NCBI RefSeq assembly: GCF_000378985.1
Contig: NZ_KB905370.1
Span: 1,159,330 to 1,223,329, forward strand
Length of the DNA: 64,000 bases
Direction of reading: 5' to 3'
Source of the DNA: Ensifer sp. BR816
GTDB taxonomy: Bacteria; Pseudomonadota; Alphaproteobacteria; Rhizobiales; Rhizobiaceae
Positions within the stretch are counted from its first letter, which is position 1. Each line of letters starts with the position of its first letter. Under the pieces are notes generated by a model. It did no database searches. It had not been told where the DNA came from and saw only the letters and a list, made by a program, of their open reading frames with translations. This document shows positions 25,055 through 34,454 of this stretch, in pieces. The translations under genes and the position numbers were made by a program.

Positions 25055-26902
25055 TCAGTTGGTGCTGAACTTCTTCACTTCCATGAAGTTCACCGCGTTG
25101 CCGCTGAAGCGGGCCGTATCGACCGCGCCCCCGGCACCGCTGTTGAACCCGGCCGCATAGACGGTCGTCGGCGCGGCCCTGAGTGAGCTGCTGACGAAAC
25201 GTGGCGCTTTGACGGGCTTCGAAAGCGTGGCGACGCGACCGGTCGAGAGTGCCCATTCGGAGATGATCTTCTTCGTCAGCTTCGGTTCCGTCCGGACGGA
25301 GGAGCGGCTTGCCGCTTCCGCATCCTGCTTCTTCGGGCGGGCACCCTTCGAAGGAAGGTCCGCCTCGGTGTCGAAGGCGCTGTCGAAGACTGCGGCCCGC
25401 GACCCGGTGTCGGACTGCGGCGCGTAGGCGGCCACCTGGATCGGCCGCTCGGAGTGCTCGACGGTCGGTGCCGCGAGCGCGACGCGCGTCTCGGCCGGCC
25501 GGCCGATGTCGATCGTCTCGCCAACGGACGCCGCCGCAACCGGGCGCTCCGGAACGAGCGGGACGGTGACACTGGCCTCGGCGACGGCGGCGAGCGCCGC
25601 TTCCCCGGCCGGGCGCATCCCCGGCACCGGCACGAAGCCAAGTGCAGGCGTCTGGCCGTCGGCGGAGGCCATGAGCGTCTCGCCGGCCACCAGCGGGTTC
25701 ATGTCACGCCGTTCCAGCATGTGCGGGACCGGCACCTTCAGCGTGCTGAGATCCGCATATTCCGACGGCGTTTCCGCCGTCAGCGGCATGGCGGCGGCCA
25801 AGGCCTCCTGGGCGCTGTTCTTTTCCGGTGCTACCAGCGCGACGGCTACGCCACCTTCCGCGGGGGCATTCCTGAAGGCCGGGCGCACGGCAGGTACCGG
25901 CGCATTGATAGTCTGCTGATCTTCCGCCGGCGCACCGGCGACCGAACCAGCGACACCGGGCAGTGCCTCCTGGTCGGCTGAGGCCGAGGCGGTCTGAACC
26001 TTGGCCGGAACTTCCTCGTCACCGCCCTCGCCTGCGCCGGCGGCGATCGCCGTCGGTTCTTCATCCTCGTCCCCACCGCCGCCGAAGAGCGCGGCGAAAA
26101 GATTGCGACGCTTGCCAGTGCCAACGTCGCCCGGCCCCTTCGCGCCGCCGCCGGCCACCTCGATCGCCGACGCGCCGACGCGCCGCTTGTAATCGGCAAC
26201 AGCCTGTTGGAAGCCCGGTAGCGGCTTGCCGTCGGCGGGAATGTGCATCGTCTTGCCATCGGGGAAGAGGCGGGCGAGTTCGTTGCGGGTCATGCGCGGC
26301 CAGGCGCGCACGCCGCCGACGTCCATGTGCACGAAGGGCGATCCGGAGGTCGGATAGTAGCCGACGCCGCCGACCTGGAACTTCATGCCGATCTCGCGCA
26401 GCGTCTTGAGCCTCACGTCGGGCAGATAGAAGTCCATCGCCTTGCCGAGCATATGCTGGCTCTTCTTGGCGACGCCCTTCGAACGGGACCTGAGCATGCC
26501 GTTGGTGGCGGGCGAGCGATAGGCGGAGACGACGTGGATGTAATCGCGCGAGCCGCTCTTCTGGTAAACTTCCCAGATGAGATCGAGGAGGCGCGGATCC
26601 ATCTTTGTCGGCTCGTTCCGCCGCCAGTCACGCAGGAATCGGTTGATCTGCTGCAGGCCCTTGGAGTCGTAGCGACCGTTGCGCTTGAAGGTGATCTGCG
26701 CCTTTTCCTTGGTATGGATGAAATAAAGCTTCAGGGTCCGCGTCTGACCGGCAGCCTCGACCGGCGGCGCCATTCCGGGAGTGACGAGCGAGCACGCCAA
26801 GGCGATCGAGGCGAGAACCTGCGGCCCCTTCCGGGTGATTGACGCGCAGAGTCTACGCGTCAAGGAACCAATAGGCTCCCCCAAACCGAACAAATTTGGC
26901 AT
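25055..26902 (-). CDS. Exported DUF882 (M15-type peptidase-like) protein with long disordered tail
   Basis: A 615-residue protein. A signal-like segment (VLASIALACSLVTPGMA, about 29-45) precedes the DUF882/YcbK-type peptidase domain (about 55-205). Its metal-ligand pattern is intact: SQHMLGKAMDFYL (His150, Asp157) and FVHMDVG (His192). This predicts a zinc LD/DD-carboxypeptidase-like activity on peptidoglycan cross-links. Residues 230-600 are Ala/Pro/Glu/Val-rich and low complexity, much longer than the usual family tail, perhaps a periplasm-spanning linker. A palindromic element lies 60-90 bases upstream. Confidence 0.87.
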   Translation of the reverse strand: MPNLFGLGEPIGSLTRRLCASITRKGPQVLASIALACSLVTPGMAPPVEAAGQTRTLKLYFIHTKEKAQITFKRNGRYDSKGLQQINRFLRDWRRNEPTKMDPRLLDLIWEVYQKSGSRDYIHVVSAYRSPATNGMLRSRSKGVAKKSQHMLGKAMDFYLPDVRLKTLREIGMKFQVGGVGYYPTSGSPFVHMDVGGVRAWPRMTRNELARLFPDGKTMHIPADGKPLPGFQQAVADYKRRVGASAIEVAGGGAKGPGDVGTGKRRNLFAALFGGGGDEDEEPTAIAAGAGEGGDEEVPAKVQTASASADQEALPGVAGSVAGAPAEDQQTINAPVPAVRPAFRNAPAEGGVAVALVAPEKNSAQEALAAAMPLTAETPSEYADLSTLKVPVPHMLERRDMNPLVAGETLMASADGQTPALGFVPVPGMRPAGEAALAAVAEASVTVPLVPERPVAAASVGETIDIGRPAETRVALAAPTVEHSERPIQVAAYAPQSDTGSRAAVFDSAFDTEADLPSKGARPKKQDAEAASRSSVRTEPKLTKKIISEWALSTGRVATLSKPVKAPRFVSSSLRAAPTTVYAAGFNSGAGGAVDTARFSGNAVNFMEVKKFSTN

Positions 26903-26959
26903 TCAATCCCCGTTCGACGGACAACCGTGCTTTTGCTGTCTCAGATGACTGTCAAATAA

Positions 26960-26994
26960 GGTGACAGCATGGCAAATATGCCACAGTGGTCACC
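26960..26994. promoter_or_regulatory. Nested palindrome upstream of the DUF882 gene
   Basis: GGTGAC (26960-26965) and GTCACC (26989-26994) enclose TGGCA (26970-26974) and TGCCA (26979-26983) with a 4-base centre. This is a near-symmetric 35-base operator-like site. The inner half-sites recur as a cluster upstream of the neighbouring sigma-54 regulator gene. Confidence 0.4.
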
Positions 26995-27083
26995 GCCCCT
27001 TATAATATAGTGAACAGTTTACTAACAAGGTCTAAACGGCGGTGACCGAATTGCACGGCAAATGAGGTGTGAATGCGTCGATT

Positions 27084-28628
27084 TTATGCCGCTTCGCGCA
27101 GCGGATTGTCCGGATCGATGCCGTAATCCTTGAGCTTTCGATAGAGCGTGGAGCGTCCAATGCCGAGTTTTCGCGCCACCTGGCTCATCTGGCCGCGATA
27201 GAACTTCAGCGCAAAGCGAATCAGCTCCTCCTCGACGTCGGCAAGTTTGCGCACCTCACCGCCCTGGTCCACGCTGGCGATGGCGTTTTCGAACCGGCCG
27301 TCGGCCACCGGTTCCCACGGCTCTGGGTTCGCCGCAATGTCGGCGCGCGAAGCCGCCGTCGCCTCGGGGGCAGCAAGCAGCGGGCGGCGTTCCGGACCCG
27401 CCTCGCCCCAGGAGAACCCGCTTCGGTCGGCAACGACGTAGCCCGGTATCTGGGTGGCGATCTGCGGAAAATCCTTGACGGTCAGTTCGCCGCCTTCGGC
27501 AAGCACGACGGCGCGGAAGATGGCGTTTTCGAGCTGGCGGATATTGCCGGGCCAGTCATAGGCGGTCAGCAGCGCCATCGCGCCGCTCGAAACCGTCACG
27601 GCATGGCTGAGCCTCTGCTCCGCGGTGAAGCGCTCGACGAAGGCCCGCACCAGCACGGGAATATCCTCCTTGCGCCGACGCAGCGCCGGTATGGTGATCG
27701 GGAAGACGTTGAGGCGGTAGTAGAGGTCCTCGCGGAAACGCCCTTCGCGCACCTCGTTGATCAGATCCTTGTTGGTGGCCGAGATCAGCCGCACATTGAC
27801 CCGCTGTGGCTGGCGCGCGCCGACCGTCTCGATCTCGCCCTGCTGGACGGCCCGCAGCAGCTTCACCTGGACCTCCAGCGGCAGGTCGCCGATCTCGTCG
27901 AGGAAGAGCGTACCGCCGTCCGCGTCGACGAATTTGCCGCTGTGCTTTTCGGTCGCGCCAGTGAAGGCGCCCTTCTCGTGGCCGAAGAGGATGCTCTCGA
28001 CGAGATTATGCGGGATGGCTCCGCAATTGACGGTGACGAAGGGCTTGCTCGCCCGGTCGCTTGCCGCCTGGATCGCCCGCGCGACCATCTCCTTGCCGAC
28101 GCCGGATTCGCCCTCGAGTACGATCGGGATGTTCGACTGGGCGGCCCGCCGCGCCAGATCGAGGACGCGGATCATCGCCGGGCTTGCCGATACGACATCG
28201 TCGAAACCGACGGCGCCGCCGCGCGGCCGGCGAGCGGTTTTGACCCGGCCGTCGCGGCTCGCCATCTTCAGTGCATTGCCGATGGCGATCGACAGCCGCT
28301 CCGGCGAGACAGGCTTGACGAGGAAGTCGAAGGCACCGGCCTGCATCGCCTGGACGACCGTCTCGATGCCGCCCTGGCCTGTCTGGACGATGACGGGCGT
28401 GTCGATGCCACGCTCGGCAAGCGCCTCGAGAAAGCCGTGACCATTCATTTCCGGCATCAGGAGATCGAGCAGGATGACGTTGATCATGCCGCCCTTGCGC
28501 TCCAGAAGTTCGAGCCCGCTGCGCCCGTTGTCGGCGAGATGCGCGACATGACCGAGCCGCTCGATCATGTTCGTCAGCAAACGGCGCTGCACCGGATCGT
28601 CATCGATGACAAGAATATGGGATGTCAC
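27084..28628 (-). CDS. NtrC-family sigma-54-dependent response regulator
   Basis: A 514-residue regulator. The receiver domain (1-120) has acidic pocket DDD 9-11, phosphoacceptor Asp55 in VILLDLLMPEMNG and Lys105. The AAA+ domain (about 140-375) has Walker A GESGVGKE (173-180), the sigma-54 contact GAFTGA (220-225), Walker B GGTLFLDEIGDLPL and the R-finger region RFREDLYYRLNVFP. A Fis-type helix-turn-helix closes it (SQVARKLGIGRSTLYRKLKDYG). It activates sigma-54 promoters after phosphorylation. No partner histidine kinase is adjacent, so it is an orphan. It resembles TacA-type regulators. Confidence 0.94.
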   Translation of the reverse strand: MTSHILVIDDDPVQRRLLTNMIERLGHVAHLADNGRSGLELLERKGGMINVILLDLLMPEMNGHGFLEALAERGIDTPVIVQTGQGGIETVVQAMQAGAFDFLVKPVSPERLSIAIGNALKMASRDGRVKTARRPRGGAVGFDDVVSASPAMIRVLDLARRAAQSNIPIVLEGESGVGKEMVARAIQAASDRASKPFVTVNCGAIPHNLVESILFGHEKGAFTGATEKHSGKFVDADGGTLFLDEIGDLPLEVQVKLLRAVQQGEIETVGARQPQRVNVRLISATNKDLINEVREGRFREDLYYRLNVFPITIPALRRRKEDIPVLVRAFVERFTAEQRLSHAVTVSSGAMALLTAYDWPGNIRQLENAIFRAVVLAEGGELTVKDFPQIATQIPGYVVADRSGFSWGEAGPERRPLLAAPEATAASRADIAANPEPWEPVADGRFENAIASVDQGGEVRKLADVEEELIRFALKFYRGQMSQVARKLGIGRSTLYRKLKDYGIDPDNPLREAA

Positions 28629-28661
28629 GAAAGCCTCCTGCTTAGGACACGCGGTACTCTT

Positions 28662-28704
28662 TGGCCAGCTTCATGTGCCAAATCATGCCAGGCATTCGTG
28701 CCAT
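28662..28704. promoter_or_regulatory. Cluster of TGCCA half-sites upstream of the sigma-54 regulator
   Basis: TGGCCA (28662-28667), GTGCCA (28675-28680), ATGCCA (28685-28690) and GTGCCA (28699-28704) are spaced 10-14 bases apart, close to helical phasing. They lie between the divergent regulator and pepF genes. Similar half-sites form the palindrome at 26970-26983, so they may be autoregulatory sites. The minus-strand TGGCAC elements look like sigma-54 -24 boxes, but the -12 GC is two bases out of register. Confidence 0.35.
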
Positions 28705-28811
28705 AAAGGGCTGAACATCGTGTTTTGAGAAATGCTTGCATTTTAGCCATTGCGGGCGATAGCAATGCGCCCCATATCGCTGCCTTCCGCAATCAAACGA
28801 GAGAACCGCCG

Positions 28812-30680
28812 ATGACCCTCGCTTCGCCCCTTCTCGCCGCCGTCGGTCCCTCTCCAGTGCGCGCGCAAGCGGGTCAGGCGACCGGCCCGGCCGCAGACCT
28901 CGGTGATTTGCCCACCTGGCGGCTCGAGGATCTCTATGTCTCCGCCAACTCCGATGAATTCCGTGCCGACCTCGCAAGGGCGGAAGCCGACGCGCTCGCC
29001 TTTGAGAAGGCGTGGAAGGGGAACCTTGCGGATGCCGCCGCCAAGACCGGCGATCAAGGGATCGGCGCGGCCGTCAAGGCGTTCGAGGCGCTCGAGGACC
29101 TGATGGGCCGCATCGCCTCCTTCGCCGGCCTCACCTATTTCTCGGACACGTCCAATCCGGCGAACGGCAAGCTTTACGGAGACGCGCAATCAAAGCTCAC
29201 CGATATATCGGCGCATCTGCTGTTCTTCTCGCTGGAGCTCAACCGGATCGATGACGAGGTGATCGATGCGGCGCTCGAGGCCGATAGCCTCGCCGCACAT
29301 TACAAGCCGTGGATCCTCGATCTGCGCAAGGACAAGCCCTACCAGCTCGACGACAAGCTCGAGCAGCTTTTCCTGGAAAAGTCGATGACCGGCGCGAACG
29401 CCTTCAACCGGCTGTTCGACGAGACGATCGCCTCGCTCACCTTTTCGGTCGACGGCGAAGCGCTGCCGCTAGAGGCGACGCTGAACCTCCTGCAGGATGC
29501 GTCCTCCGAAAACCGCAAGAAGGCAGCCATGGCGCTGGCCGAGACCTTCAAGGCAAACATCCGCACCTTCACCCTCGTCACCAATACGCTCGCCAAGGAC
29601 AAGGAAATCTCCGACCGCTGGCGCGGCTTCGCGGATATCGCCGACAGCCGCCATCTCGCCAACCGGGTCGAGCGTGGGGTGGTGGACGCGCTCGCCGCGG
29701 CCGTCAAGGCTGCCTATCCGCGTCTCTCGCATCGCTATTATGCGCTGAAGGCCAAGTGGCTCGGGATGGAGCAGATGGAGTTCTGGGACCGCAACGCGCC
29801 ATTGCCGGAAACGCCGAACGCGCTGATCCCCTGGGGCGAGGCGAAGGATACGGTCCTGTCCGCCTATCATGGCTTTGCGCCGGAAATGGCAACGATCGCC
29901 CGGCGCTTCTTCGACGACCGCTGGATCGACGCACCGGTCCGCCCGGGGAAGGCGCCGGGCGCCTTCGCCCATCCGACCGTTCCCTCGGTGCACCCTTACG
30001 TGCTCGTCAACTATATGGGCAAGCCGCGCGACGTGATGACGCTTGCCCACGAGCTCGGGCACGGCGTCCACCAGGTGCTCGCCGGTGGGCAGGGCGCGCT
30101 GATGGCGTCGACGCCGCTGACGCTCGCCGAAACCGCCTCCGTCTTCGGCGAGATGCTGACCTTCCGCACCCTCCTCGACGGGACCAGGGACAAGCGCGAG
30201 CGCAAGGCCATGCTGGCTCAGAAGGTCGAGGACATGATCAACACGGTGGTCCGCCAGATCGCCTTCTACGAGTTCGAGCGCAAGGTTCACACGGCCCGCA
30301 GAGAGGGCGAACTGACCGCCGATGTTCTCGGCGAATTGTGGTTGTCGGTGCAGGGCGAAAGTCTCGGACCGGCGATCCGCATCTCGGAGGGCTACGAAAC
30401 CTACTGGGCCTATATCCCCCACTTCATCCATTCGCCCTTCTACGTCTACGCTTATGCCTTCGGCGATTGCCTGGTGAACTCGCTCTACGCCGTCTACCGG
30501 AATGCTGAAAGCGGCTTCCAGGAGAAGTATTTCGACCTGCTGAAGGCCGGCGGAACCAAGCATCACTCCGAACTGCTGGCCCCCTTCGGGCTGGATGCAA
30601 CCGATCCGTCGTTCTGGGCACAGGGCCTGTCGATGATTGAGGGGCTGATCGACGAACTGGAGGCGCTTGATAGGACGTGA
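28812..30680 (+). CDS. pepF: M3 family oligoendopeptidase F-like
   Basis: A 622-residue metallopeptidase from ATG at 28812; an in-frame ATG at 28725 adds an unconserved leader. The zinc site is HELGHGVHQ (about residue 410) with the downstream glutamate in AETASVFGEMLTF, as in M3B peptidases. A conserved HSPFYVYAYAFGDCLVNSLY segment lies near the C-terminus. It degrades short peptides in the cytoplasm. It is transcribed divergently from the sigma-54 regulator, with pabB 50 bases downstream. Confidence 0.94.
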   Translation: MTLASPLLAAVGPSPVRAQAGQATGPAADLGDLPTWRLEDLYVSANSDEFRADLARAEADALAFEKAWKGNLADAAAKTGDQGIGAAVKAFEALEDLMGRIASFAGLTYFSDTSNPANGKLYGDAQSKLTDISAHLLFFSLELNRIDDEVIDAALEADSLAAHYKPWILDLRKDKPYQLDDKLEQLFLEKSMTGANAFNRLFDETIASLTFSVDGEALPLEATLNLLQDASSENRKKAAMALAETFKANIRTFTLVTNTLAKDKEISDRWRGFADIADSRHLANRVERGVVDALAAAVKAAYPRLSHRYYALKAKWLGMEQMEFWDRNAPLPETPNALIPWGEAKDTVLSAYHGFAPEMATIARRFFDDRWIDAPVRPGKAPGAFAHPTVPSVHPYVLVNYMGKPRDVMTLAHELGHGVHQVLAGGQGALMASTPLTLAETASVFGEMLTFRTLLDGTRDKRERKAMLAQKVEDMINTVVRQIAFYEFERKVHTARREGELTADVLGELWLSVQGESLGPAIRISEGYETYWAYIPHFIHSPFYVYAYAFGDCLVNSLYAVYRNAESGFQEKYFDLLKAGGTKHHSELLAPFGLDATDPSFWAQGLSMIEGLIDELEALDRT

Positions 30681-30730
30681 GACGCGCGCCCGCGCGCGGA
30701 ACCGTGAACGACTGACAGCGACCAGCCTCG

Positions 30731-31888
30731 ATGATTGAAGACGCCCCCTTTGTCCTCTTCCGGGACGACAGCGAAGACCGCACGACGGTGTTCGCCAAGC
30801 CTTCGCGCGTGATCACGGCGCGCACGCGGGTCGAGTTTCTGCGCGGGCTTTCCGAACTCGAGGCTGTCCGCCGTGCCGGCAAATGGCTCGCCGGCTATAT
30901 GGCCTATGAGGCCGGCCATCTTTTCGAGGCGAAGCTCACGCCCTTTGCCGAGGAGAACCGCGAGACGCCGCTGATGTGCTTCGGCGTCTTCGACGCGCCG
31001 TCCGAAGACCATCCGCTCGCCGAACCGCGGCGTCGCATCGAAAACGAACCGTTCCTCTCCGAAGCTCGGGCCGGCTGGGATTTTCCTGCCTATCGCCAGC
31101 GTTTCGAGCGGCTGCACCAGCACCTGCGCCAGGGCGATTGCTACCAGGCGAATCTGACGATGCCGATCCATGCGCGCTGGTCTGGCGATCCGCGTGCCGC
31201 CTTCTGGTCGCTGATCGAGCGCCAGCCGGTCAAATACGGCGCGCTGGTGGCGCTCGACGGGCCGGTCCTGCTGTCGCGGTCGCCCGAGCTCTTCTTCCAT
31301 GTCGATGCCGACGGCTGGATCGAGACGCATCCGATGAAGGGCACCGCGCCGCGTGGGCTCACCGCCGAAGCGGACGCGGCAATCATCGCTGAGATGCGCG
31401 AAGACGAGAAGACACAGGCCGAGAACCGGATGATCGTCGACCTGTTGCGCAACGACATCTCGCGCATCACCGAGGTCGGGACGCTGACTGTGCCGAAGCT
31501 CTTCGAGATCGAGACCTATCCGACGGTTCACCAGATGGTGAGCCATGTGCGCGCCAGGCTCCTGCCCCATATTCCGGTCGGCGATATCTTCGCGGCCCTT
31601 TTCCCGTGCGGGTCCATCACCGGCGCGCCGAAGATGCGGGCCATGGAAATCCTGCACGAGCTGGAGTCCGGCCCCCGCGACGCCTATTGCGGGGCGATCG
31701 GGTTCATCGCGCCGAACGGCGTGATGCGCTTCAGCGTGGCGATCCGGACGATCTCCCTGTTTGCCGACGGCCGCGCCATCTTCAATGTCGGCGGCGGCAT
31801 CGTTTTCGACTCCAGGGCGGAAGCCGAATATGACGAATGCCTGCTGAAGGCCCGCTTCGCCGTCGGCGATGCCGAGATCGCCCGATGA
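30731..31888 (+). CDS. pabB: Aminodeoxychorismate synthase component I
   Basis: A 385-residue chorismate-utilising enzyme. PMKGTAPRG (about residue 200) carries the lysine that marks PabB rather than TrpE, which has alanine there. KTQAENRMIVDLLRNDI, YPTVHQMVSHV, GSITGAPKMRAMEIL and IFNVGGGIVFDS complete the active site. It makes 4-amino-4-deoxychorismate for folate. It is shorter than E. coli PabB at the N-terminus, as is usual in rhizobia. The stop overlaps the pabC-like start (ATGA). The glutamine amidotransferase partner is not in the window. Confidence 0.93.
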   Translation: MIEDAPFVLFRDDSEDRTTVFAKPSRVITARTRVEFLRGLSELEAVRRAGKWLAGYMAYEAGHLFEAKLTPFAEENRETPLMCFGVFDAPSEDHPLAEPRRRIENEPFLSEARAGWDFPAYRQRFERLHQHLRQGDCYQANLTMPIHARWSGDPRAAFWSLIERQPVKYGALVALDGPVLLSRSPELFFHVDADGWIETHPMKGTAPRGLTAEADAAIIAEMREDEKTQAENRMIVDLLRNDISRITEVGTLTVPKLFEIETYPTVHQMVSHVRARLLPHIPVGDIFAALFPCGSITGAPKMRAMEILHELESGPRDAYCGAIGFIAPNGVMRFSVAIRTISLFADGRAIFNVGGGIVFDSRAEAEYDECLLKARFAVGDAEIAR

Positions 31889-32511
31889 CGGATTTCTCGC
31901 TGATCGAGACCCTGCGCTACGAGCCGGAGAGGGGCTTCGTCCGCCTCAGGCTGCACCTCGCACGACTGACACGCTCCGCCCGACGCCTCGGTTTTGCCGG
32001 CGCCGCGGCGGCCGAGGCGCAGCTCGGAGAGGCAGTTCGCGATGCTGGAGGCGCGTTGCGGGTGCGCCTCACACTTGACCGTAAAGGAACCGTTGCGGTG
32101 ACGACCGCACCGTTCACGCCGCTGCCGGCTGATGCACTCTGGCGCGTCCGGATCGCCTCGACGCGGCTCGATTCTTCCGACCGGCTGCTTCGCATGAAGA
32201 CGACGCGGCGCGGCGTCTACGAAGCTGCGCGCAACGAGTTCTCCTCGGCCGAAGCCGATGAGATGCTCCTGTGCAACGAGCGCGGTGAGGTCTGCGAGGG
32301 GACGATCACCTCGATTTTCCTCGACGATGGCAGCGGCGCGCTAAAGACGCCGCCGATTTCGTGCGGCCTGCTTGCCGGCGTCCTCAGGACGGAACTCATC
32401 TGCCAGCGGCGTGCGCGGGTCGCGCGGCTGTCGCCCGACGACCTCAATCGCGGCCGTCTCTATGTCGGCAATTCCCTAAGAGGTCTGATCCGGGCGGAAC
32501 TCGTGATCTGA
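31885..32511 (+). CDS. pabC: Aminotransferase class IV, probable aminodeoxychorismate lyase
   Basis: A 208-residue fold-type IV PLP enzyme from ATG at 31885. It has the lysine motif LLRMKTTRRGVY and the downstream glutamate motif NERGEVCEGTITSIF, then GLLAGVLR. Its place immediately after pabB (four-base overlap) supports release of p-aminobenzoate from aminodeoxychorismate. It is shorter than E. coli PabC (269). Its final 36 bases overlap the convergent PAS-GGDEF gene. Confidence 0.87.
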   Translation: MTDFSLIETLRYEPERGFVRLRLHLARLTRSARRLGFAGAAAAEAQLGEAVRDAGGALRVRLTLDRKGTVAVTTAPFTPLPADALWRVRIASTRLDSSDRLLRMKTTRRGVYEAARNEFSSAEADEMLLCNERGEVCEGTITSIFLDDGSGALKTPPISCGLLAGVLRTELICQRRARVARLSPDDLNRGRLYVGNSLRGLIRAELVI

Positions 32512-33426
32512 GCCAGGCAGGGTGTAGCGTTTCACCCGGTCTCGACCCTCGCGCTTGGCCAGATGGAGCGCCTGGTTTGCACGAGAATAGATATCGCTGA
32601 CCTTGTCCCCCTCGCGATATTCCGCAAGGCCGACCGAGCAGGTGTAATAGAACTCCGGAATGCTCGACAGCGGGCGGGCGCCGCGCACTTTTTCCAGCAG
32701 GCGATCGAGGATCAGATTCGACTCGCTGACCGTCGTGTCGGGCAGGATCAGCATGAATGCCTCGCCGCCAATGCGGCCGAAGCAGTCGGAGCGGCGGACG
32801 AAACCCTGCATCTGACGTGCGAAGTCGAGCAACACCTCGTCGGCGCGAACGGGACCATAGCGGTCATTGATCGCCTTGAAATAGTCGATGTCGACGATCG
32901 CCACGCAGCCCCACATATGCGGGTTTTCGGCGCAGTTCTGGATGAATTCGGCAAGCTTTCCGAGCGTATGGCGCCGGTCGGGCATATGGGTCAGCTCCTC
33001 GACCGGCGAATCCCGCAAGGCGAAATCCCTGTCCTTCCGGTGCTTGCGCTCCTCCTCCCTTATGCCGGTCACGTCGACCGCCATCGAAAGCGTCCAGCCC
33101 TTTTCGTCGACGGTCTCGGTCAGCCACAGCGAACGGCCGTCATGCAGTTCGGCTTCCGTCGTGCGCGACGGCACGCTGACGCGCCGCTCGAGGGCCGTTG
33201 CGATCCAGGTATCAATGTCGTCGGTGCCGACGATCATGCCCCGGCCGGCGGCATGGTTGCGGCGCACGATCTCCTCCCAGCTCGGCGACTCGTCGGCGCC
33301 GACATGATAGGTGGAACGGAATGCCGCATTGGCAAAGCGTAGCCGATCGTGCTGATCGTAGAGCGAGATCAGAACGGGCGATCGGGCTTGCAAACCCATC
33401 AGGGCCTTGAGGTAATCACCGGTCAT
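32476..33426 (-). CDS. PAS-GGDEF protein with degenerate active site
   Basis: A 316-residue protein from ATG at 33426 (MTGDYLKALM), which follows GGAG; the frame extends to a TTG at 33483. Residues 10-125 form a PAS-like domain (SLYDQHDRLRFANAAFR). The GGDEF domain (about 145-305) has GGEAF at 220-224 instead of GG(D/E)EF, so the catalytic glutamate is alanine, while the inhibitory-site RRSD (211-214) is kept at the correct five-residue spacing. It may therefore be a c-di-GMP-binding effector rather than a cyclase. No membrane segment is present. Its 3' end overlaps pabC by 36 bases. Confidence 0.88.
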   Translation of the reverse strand: MTGDYLKALMGLQARSPVLISLYDQHDRLRFANAAFRSTYHVGADESPSWEEIVRRNHAAGRGMIVGTDDIDTWIATALERRVSVPSRTTEAELHDGRSLWLTETVDEKGWTLSMAVDVTGIREEERKHRKDRDFALRDSPVEELTHMPDRRHTLGKLAEFIQNCAENPHMWGCVAIVDIDYFKAINDRYGPVRADEVLLDFARQMQGFVRRSDCFGRIGGEAFMLILPDTTVSESNLILDRLLEKVRGARPLSSIPEFYYTCSVGLAEYREGDKVSDIYSRANQALHLAKREGRDRVKRYTLPGSDHEFRPDQTS

Positions 33427-33542
33427 GGTCTGCTGCTCCAGCTTGAACATACAATCAATCACGGCGCGAAGCGGACGGATCAACTAAAGCTATAGCACGA
33501 AAAGCTTGTGGCAAGCGGTACAACATGTGAAACGAAGGGAAA

Positions 33543-34454
33543 ATGGTTAAGCTGCAGAAAGTGCCGAATTCGCACATGAAGCACACGCCCTACGACGGCT
33601 CGTCGAAGCCCTTCACGATCGGCCTGACGCAACTCGACCCCGACCGGTGGATCGAACCTGACGAGGCGCTGGACTTCTATCTCCGCGAAAAGACGAGGCT
33701 GCTGGCGGCAAATCGCCACGACGTCTTTGCTGCCGAGGCCGGGACGGAGGCTGCGCAGCGAGAACTCCTCGACTTTCTGACCGACTATCTGCCGCGCCGC
33801 TACGGGGAGATTTACCGGCGGGCGAACGGCGCGATGATCGTTGGCGGCCGCCGTGTGGCGCTCGACGACGACGCCCCGCTCGTGGTCGCCGGGTCACTGA
33901 TCCAGGATGATCTGGCGATCCTGGAGCGCAAGGATGGCGAATGGCGCCTCACCGCCGCCTATGTCGCCTTTCCGTCGTCCTGGTCTCTTGGCGAAAAATT
34001 CGGCCGGTCGATGGACGAAATCCACGCCCCGGTGCCGGGCTTCGAAGCCGGAAGCCGCAATGCAGGGCTGATCTCCCGCATGTTCGACAATCTCTCGCCA
34101 GCCCGTTTCGTCGAGCGCTTCAACTGGTCGGTCAATGTCGACGGCGCACTGCATTTGCCGAAGCCGAAGACGGAAGGTATCGGCGCCGAGGCGATCACGC
34201 TCACCGAGGATGGCACCTTCATCCGCGTCGAGAGGCAGACGCTCCGCAAGCTGCCCCGGACGGGCGCGATCGTTTTCACGATCCGGATCTATTCCGATCC
34301 GCTTGCCGCGCTCAGAAACCGGCCGGACGCGGCCACGCTGGCGCGTTCGTTCATCGAGCAACTTGGCGAATTGACGCTGCCGGAGACGGCCTACAAGGGT
34401 CTTGTCAGCAAGCGGGAAGCCCTGATCGCGGCCCTGCTGTCGATAGCCGGTTAA
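33543..34454 (+). CDS. DUF3445, haem-dependent oxidative N-demethylase-like protein
   Basis: A 303-residue protein of the DUF3445 family, members of which form the alpha subunit of haem-dependent oxidative N-demethylases. Family hallmarks include AYVAFPSSWSLGEKFGRSMDEIHAPVPGF (given by position: about residues 139-167), RFNWSV and VERQTLRKLPRTGAIVFTIR. The start at 33543 follows AAGGGA. No partner reductase or beta/gamma subunit is nearby, so the reaction is inferred only. It is followed by hss after about 150 bases. Confidence 0.82.
   Translation: MVKLQKVPNSHMKHTPYDGSSKPFTIGLTQLDPDRWIEPDEALDFYLREKTRLLAANRHDVFAAEAGTEAAQRELLDFLTDYLPRRYGEIYRRANGAMIVGGRRVALDDDAPLVVAGSLIQDDLAILERKDGEWRLTAAYVAFPSSWSLGEKFGRSMDEIHAPVPGFEAGSRNAGLISRMFDNLSPARFVERFNWSVNVDGALHLPKPKTEGIGAEAITLTEDGTFIRVERQTLRKLPRTGAIVFTIRIYSDPLAALRNRPDAATLARSFIEQLGELTLPETAYKGLVSKREALIAALLSIAG

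Noticed and set aside
28655-28705. Sigma-54 -24/-12 promoter of the response regulator
   Set aside because: TGGCAC elements exist on the minus strand but the GC expected at -12 is two bases out of register in both cases.
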